Source: Thiotrichaceae bacterium (GTDB taxonomy: Bacteria > Pseudomonadota > Gammaproteobacteria > Beggiatoales > Beggiatoaceae). Taken from it: a stretch of DNA of 33,122 nt. Made by a program: the position numbers and the translations under genes. The stretch covers positions 2,583 to 35,704 of the forward strand of contig JAOZSV010000023.1 of the NCBI GenBank assembly GCA_029939505.1, read 5' to 3'. Below are positions 31,404-33,122 of this stretch, in pieces (position 1 is the first letter of the stretch; each line of letters begins with the position of its first letter). A model generated the notes under the pieces. That model did not search any database. It was given only the letters and a program-made list of their open reading frames with translations, and had not been told where the DNA came from.

Positions 31404-32426
31404 ATGCCCTGGACTATTTTCCCCCTCATTTTTTTATTACTCACAGCCTGTAGCCAACCACCGCCCCCCACACGTACAGCCAGAAAACCCTCTACTCATC
31501 TAGTAAAAACAGCAATAGTCAAACCGCAACCTTTAACCACAGCAGCCGTTTACACTGGCAGTTTACGAGCTAGGCGCGTTGCACGTATTTTCACGCAAGA
31601 AACAGGGCGTATTACTCATTTACCCTTTTACGAAGGTGATAGCATTAAAGCGAATGCACTGCTTATACAATTAGATGATGCCCTCTTAAAAGCAGAATTA
31701 GACAAGGCGATAGCGACTCATAAATATGCCCATCTCAATGTACGCCGTTTAGAGAAGTTGGCAAAAAAGCATTTAGTTTCCGCAGATGAATTATTACGCG
31801 CACAAACGGAACAGGAAATTGCCAAAGCAGAAGTTATTATATTGCGAACCCGTTTAAGCTATACAAAAATGACAGCCCCCTATGCTGGCATCGTTACAGC
31901 CCGTTTAGCAGAGCCGGGCGACGTGATTAGTGCGAATACTCACCTATTAACTCTCATTGATCCTGCTTCATTAATTATAGAAGTCCATCTTTCAGAAAAA
32001 CGCTTATCACAAGTTAAACAAGGAGAAATCACTTCTGTTCAAATTGACGCACTTGGAACAAGAAGGTATAAAGGCATTATCTCACGCATTCATCCCACCA
32101 TTGATTCCCGTACCCGTTTTGGGCGAATAGAAATCGCTTTGCGCCCTTTACCCAAAGGGGTACAAGAAGGACAATTTTGCCGCGTTACTTTGATAAGCCA
32201 AATATCACCCAAATTGAGTTTACCTTATAGCGCGTTACGTCGAGATCGTGAAGGCGAATATGTGTTTTTAGTGGATGAGAATAAGGCGCAACAACAAAAA
32301 ATACGCAGTGGGCGGCGTTTAGCTGATAGGGTTGAAATATTGGAAGGACTAAAAATAGGACAAACTATTGTTATAAAAGGATTTTTAGGATTGGAAGCGG
32401 GTAAAAAGGTGCAGATTGTGGAATAA
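31404..32426 (+). CDS. Efflux RND transporter periplasmic adaptor (membrane fusion lipoprotein)
   Basis: This 340-aa HlyD/MexA-family adaptor has a short signal peptide ending in the lipobox LLTAC (Cys16), so it is probably anchored to the inner membrane by lipid. A Pro/Arg-rich spacer follows. The barrel-sandwich half-motif TGRITHLPFYEGDSIKANAL lies near residues 67-88. An alpha-hairpin occupies about 95-150 (HKYAHLNVRRLEKLAKKHLV). The second lipoyl half is MTAPYAGIVTARLAEPGDVI. A beta-barrel and membrane-proximal domain with GLKIGQTIVIKG complete the protein. Adaptors of this kind link an inner-membrane RND pump to an outer-membrane channel. The usual pump gene is not present in the remaining 700 bases, which is unusual but not unique. 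No good ribosome-binding site is visible. Confidence 0.9.
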   Translation: MPWTIFPLIFLLLTACSQPPPPTRTARKPSTHLVKTAIVKPQPLTTAAVYTGSLRARRVARIFTQETGRITHLPFYEGDSIKANALLIQLDDALLKAELDKAIATHKYAHLNVRRLEKLAKKHLVSADELLRAQTEQEIAKAEVIILRTRLSYTKMTAPYAGIVTARLAEPGDVISANTHLLTLIDPASLIIEVHLSEKRLSQVKQGEITSVQIDALGTRRYKGIISRIHPTIDSRTRFGRIEIALRPLPKGVQEGQFCRVTLISQISPKLSLPYSALRRDREGEYVFLVDENKAQQQKIRSGRRLADRVEILEGLKIGQTIVIKGFLGLEAGKKVQIVE

Positions 32427-32491
32427 TGACTTGTTCCCACGGTGGCGCGTTGGAACGAGGAAAACTACAAGGATTGTATATAAGTCAAAAA

Positions 32492-32569
32492 GTAGGGTGG
32501 GCAAGGTGTTTTGGGTGCAACGGCTTCCTTAGCTTTAGAAGGTGGGCAAAAAAACACTTGCCCACCTAC
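32492..32569. repeat. Family I repeat
   Basis: GTAGGGTGGGCAAGGTGTTTT and AAAACACTTGCCCACCTAC are inverted ends, with a second GGTGGGCAAA inside. It lies about 65 bp after the efflux adaptor gene. Confidence 0.8.
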
Positions 32570-32677
32570 AGACTTAAACCTCGAATAAAGTTTTTTGAAT
32601 ACTTTAGCCTCGAAGTTCACTCCCCTGATCCGTTGTACTAAATATAGAACAGTGGTTTTTCTTCAAAAAACTCAAGT

Positions 32678-32716
32678 CGAGGTTAAAGTTTTTTTAAAGA
32701 AAAAACTTTAACCTCG
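32678..32716. repeat. Family B palindrome, GTTAAAG-arm version
   Basis: CGAGGTTAAAG pairs with CTTTAACCTCG around TTTTTTTAAAGAAAAAA. It is preceded by the loop and partial arm of a second copy (TTTTTCTTCAAAAAACTCAA), showing two B elements fused as at 3656-3729. Confidence 0.85.
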
Positions 32717-32960
32717 ACTCTCGAACAGCACCTGAGTAGTTACCAATAAATATTTTTCTAATCAAGTACTGGACTTAAACAGGTTAAAAGCGTTATTATT
32801 TCCATTGATGATTGTGTTTCCTAATATTGTCTATTGACGAATCAAACGCTTTTTATCCAATCCGATGAAACGTCGATTGAACATATTGTTCGTATTTTAG
32901 GGATGTTTGTTAAGATGATTTCTGCGTAAGGAACGTGGTAAGACTGACGCAATTGTGACG

Positions 32961-32998
32961 AGAAACCCCGTTTTTTTGAAAAAACGGGGTTTCTTTTT
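32961..32998. terminator. Strong bidirectional terminator-like hairpin
   Basis: AGAAACCCCGTTTTTT pairs with AAAAAACGGGGTTTCT, followed by a T-run. The G+C-rich stem base and T-runs give it terminator shape, although no gene ends nearby within the window. Confidence 0.6.
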
Positions 32999-33068
32999 AT
33001 GTCGGTTATTTCCTATTCTCAACACGCCTCCCCAACAATCCGTTTTATTCCCAAATCCGTTGTACTCA

Positions 33069-33122
33069 CTGATGTTACGCACTATGTTTCCAAGAGGTTT
33101 AAGAAATCCGATTTTTGAAAAA
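33069..33122. mobile_element. Left part of a family G/C element cut by the window edge
   Basis: CTGATGTTACGCA is a family G terminus. It is followed by AAGAGGTTTAAGAAATCCGA, the left arm of a family C hairpin. The same order occurs at 2112-2178. The other end lies outside the window. Confidence 0.65.

Larger units (their letters stand above)
32427..33122. other. 696-bp terminal gap with repeats, no gene seen
   Basis: Contents are a family I repeat with family A-like interior (32492-32569), a broken family B hairpin (about 32575-32614), an intact one at 32678-32716, a CTGAGTAGTTAC family D end near 32731, about 200 bases of unassigned DNA (32745-32960), a strong hairpin at 32961 and the start of a further element at the window edge. 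Confidence 0.65.

Noticed and set aside
32834-32940. Possible short gene in the final gap (MKRRLNILFVF-type frame)
   Set aside because: It stops after 11 codons and has no ribosome-binding site. Surrounding frames are equally broken.

Overview
The window looks like the chromosome of a large, colourless, sulfur-oxidising gammaproteobacterium of the Beggiatoaceae (Beggiatoa / Thioploca / Ca. Thiomargarita type). This is inference. It rests on low G+C, a flavocytochrome c sulfide dehydrogenase flavoprotein, gammaproteobacterial-type DusB and DksA, a rhombosortase with its target lipoprotein, a very large Ser/Thr-kinase/AAA/GAF/histidine-kinase hybrid, and intergenic DNA packed with palindromic repeats. 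No rRNA, tRNA, CRISPR array, phage module or intact transposase gene was seen.

Layout. 1-3340 is mostly minus strand: a rhombosortase operon (target lipoprotein, rhombosortase, small lipoprotein) and dusB. 3341-4172 is repeat-rich. 4173-6768 holds a LysM/TIGR02594-type cysteine hydrolase and an oligopeptide-type ABC permease pair. 7147-9404 holds the FccB-like sulfide dehydrogenase flavoprotein and a CopD-like membrane protein. 9836-12708 (minus) holds a ClC transporter with CBS domains and an unrecognised secreted protein. 13528-17624 holds a TerY-like VWA protein, a predicted PD-(D/E)XK protein and a 722-aa secreted LysM/SH3 protein. 17625-18540 is a rearranged, repeat-filled gap with a truncated antitoxin-like gene. 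18541-22592 holds an Rpn-type nuclease, an NfeD protease with slipin, and a membrane protein built from an internal duplication. 23219-23922 (minus) is a DUF433/DUF5615 toxin-antitoxin pair. 24557-30712 is one 2051-codon trifunctional kinase gene, followed by convergent dksA and a plus-strand efflux adaptor lipoprotein. The last 700 bases are repeats.

The genes are mostly housekeeping, envelope, sulfur and signalling functions. Clear functional groupings are the rhombosortase with its substrate, the permease pair, NfeD with slipin, and the toxin-antitoxin pair.

The most unusual content lies between the genes. Several families of short palindromes or MITE-like elements fill almost every gap. 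The commonest is a hairpin with a CGAGG-type arm and an A/T-rich loop reading TTCTTCAAAA or its complement. Its arms differ between copies, but the two arms of one copy usually still pair. Other families have their own terminal inverted repeats, some have short flanking direct repeats, and some are nested inside one another. A related palindrome sits in frame inside the giant kinase gene as a 25-residue protein repeat.
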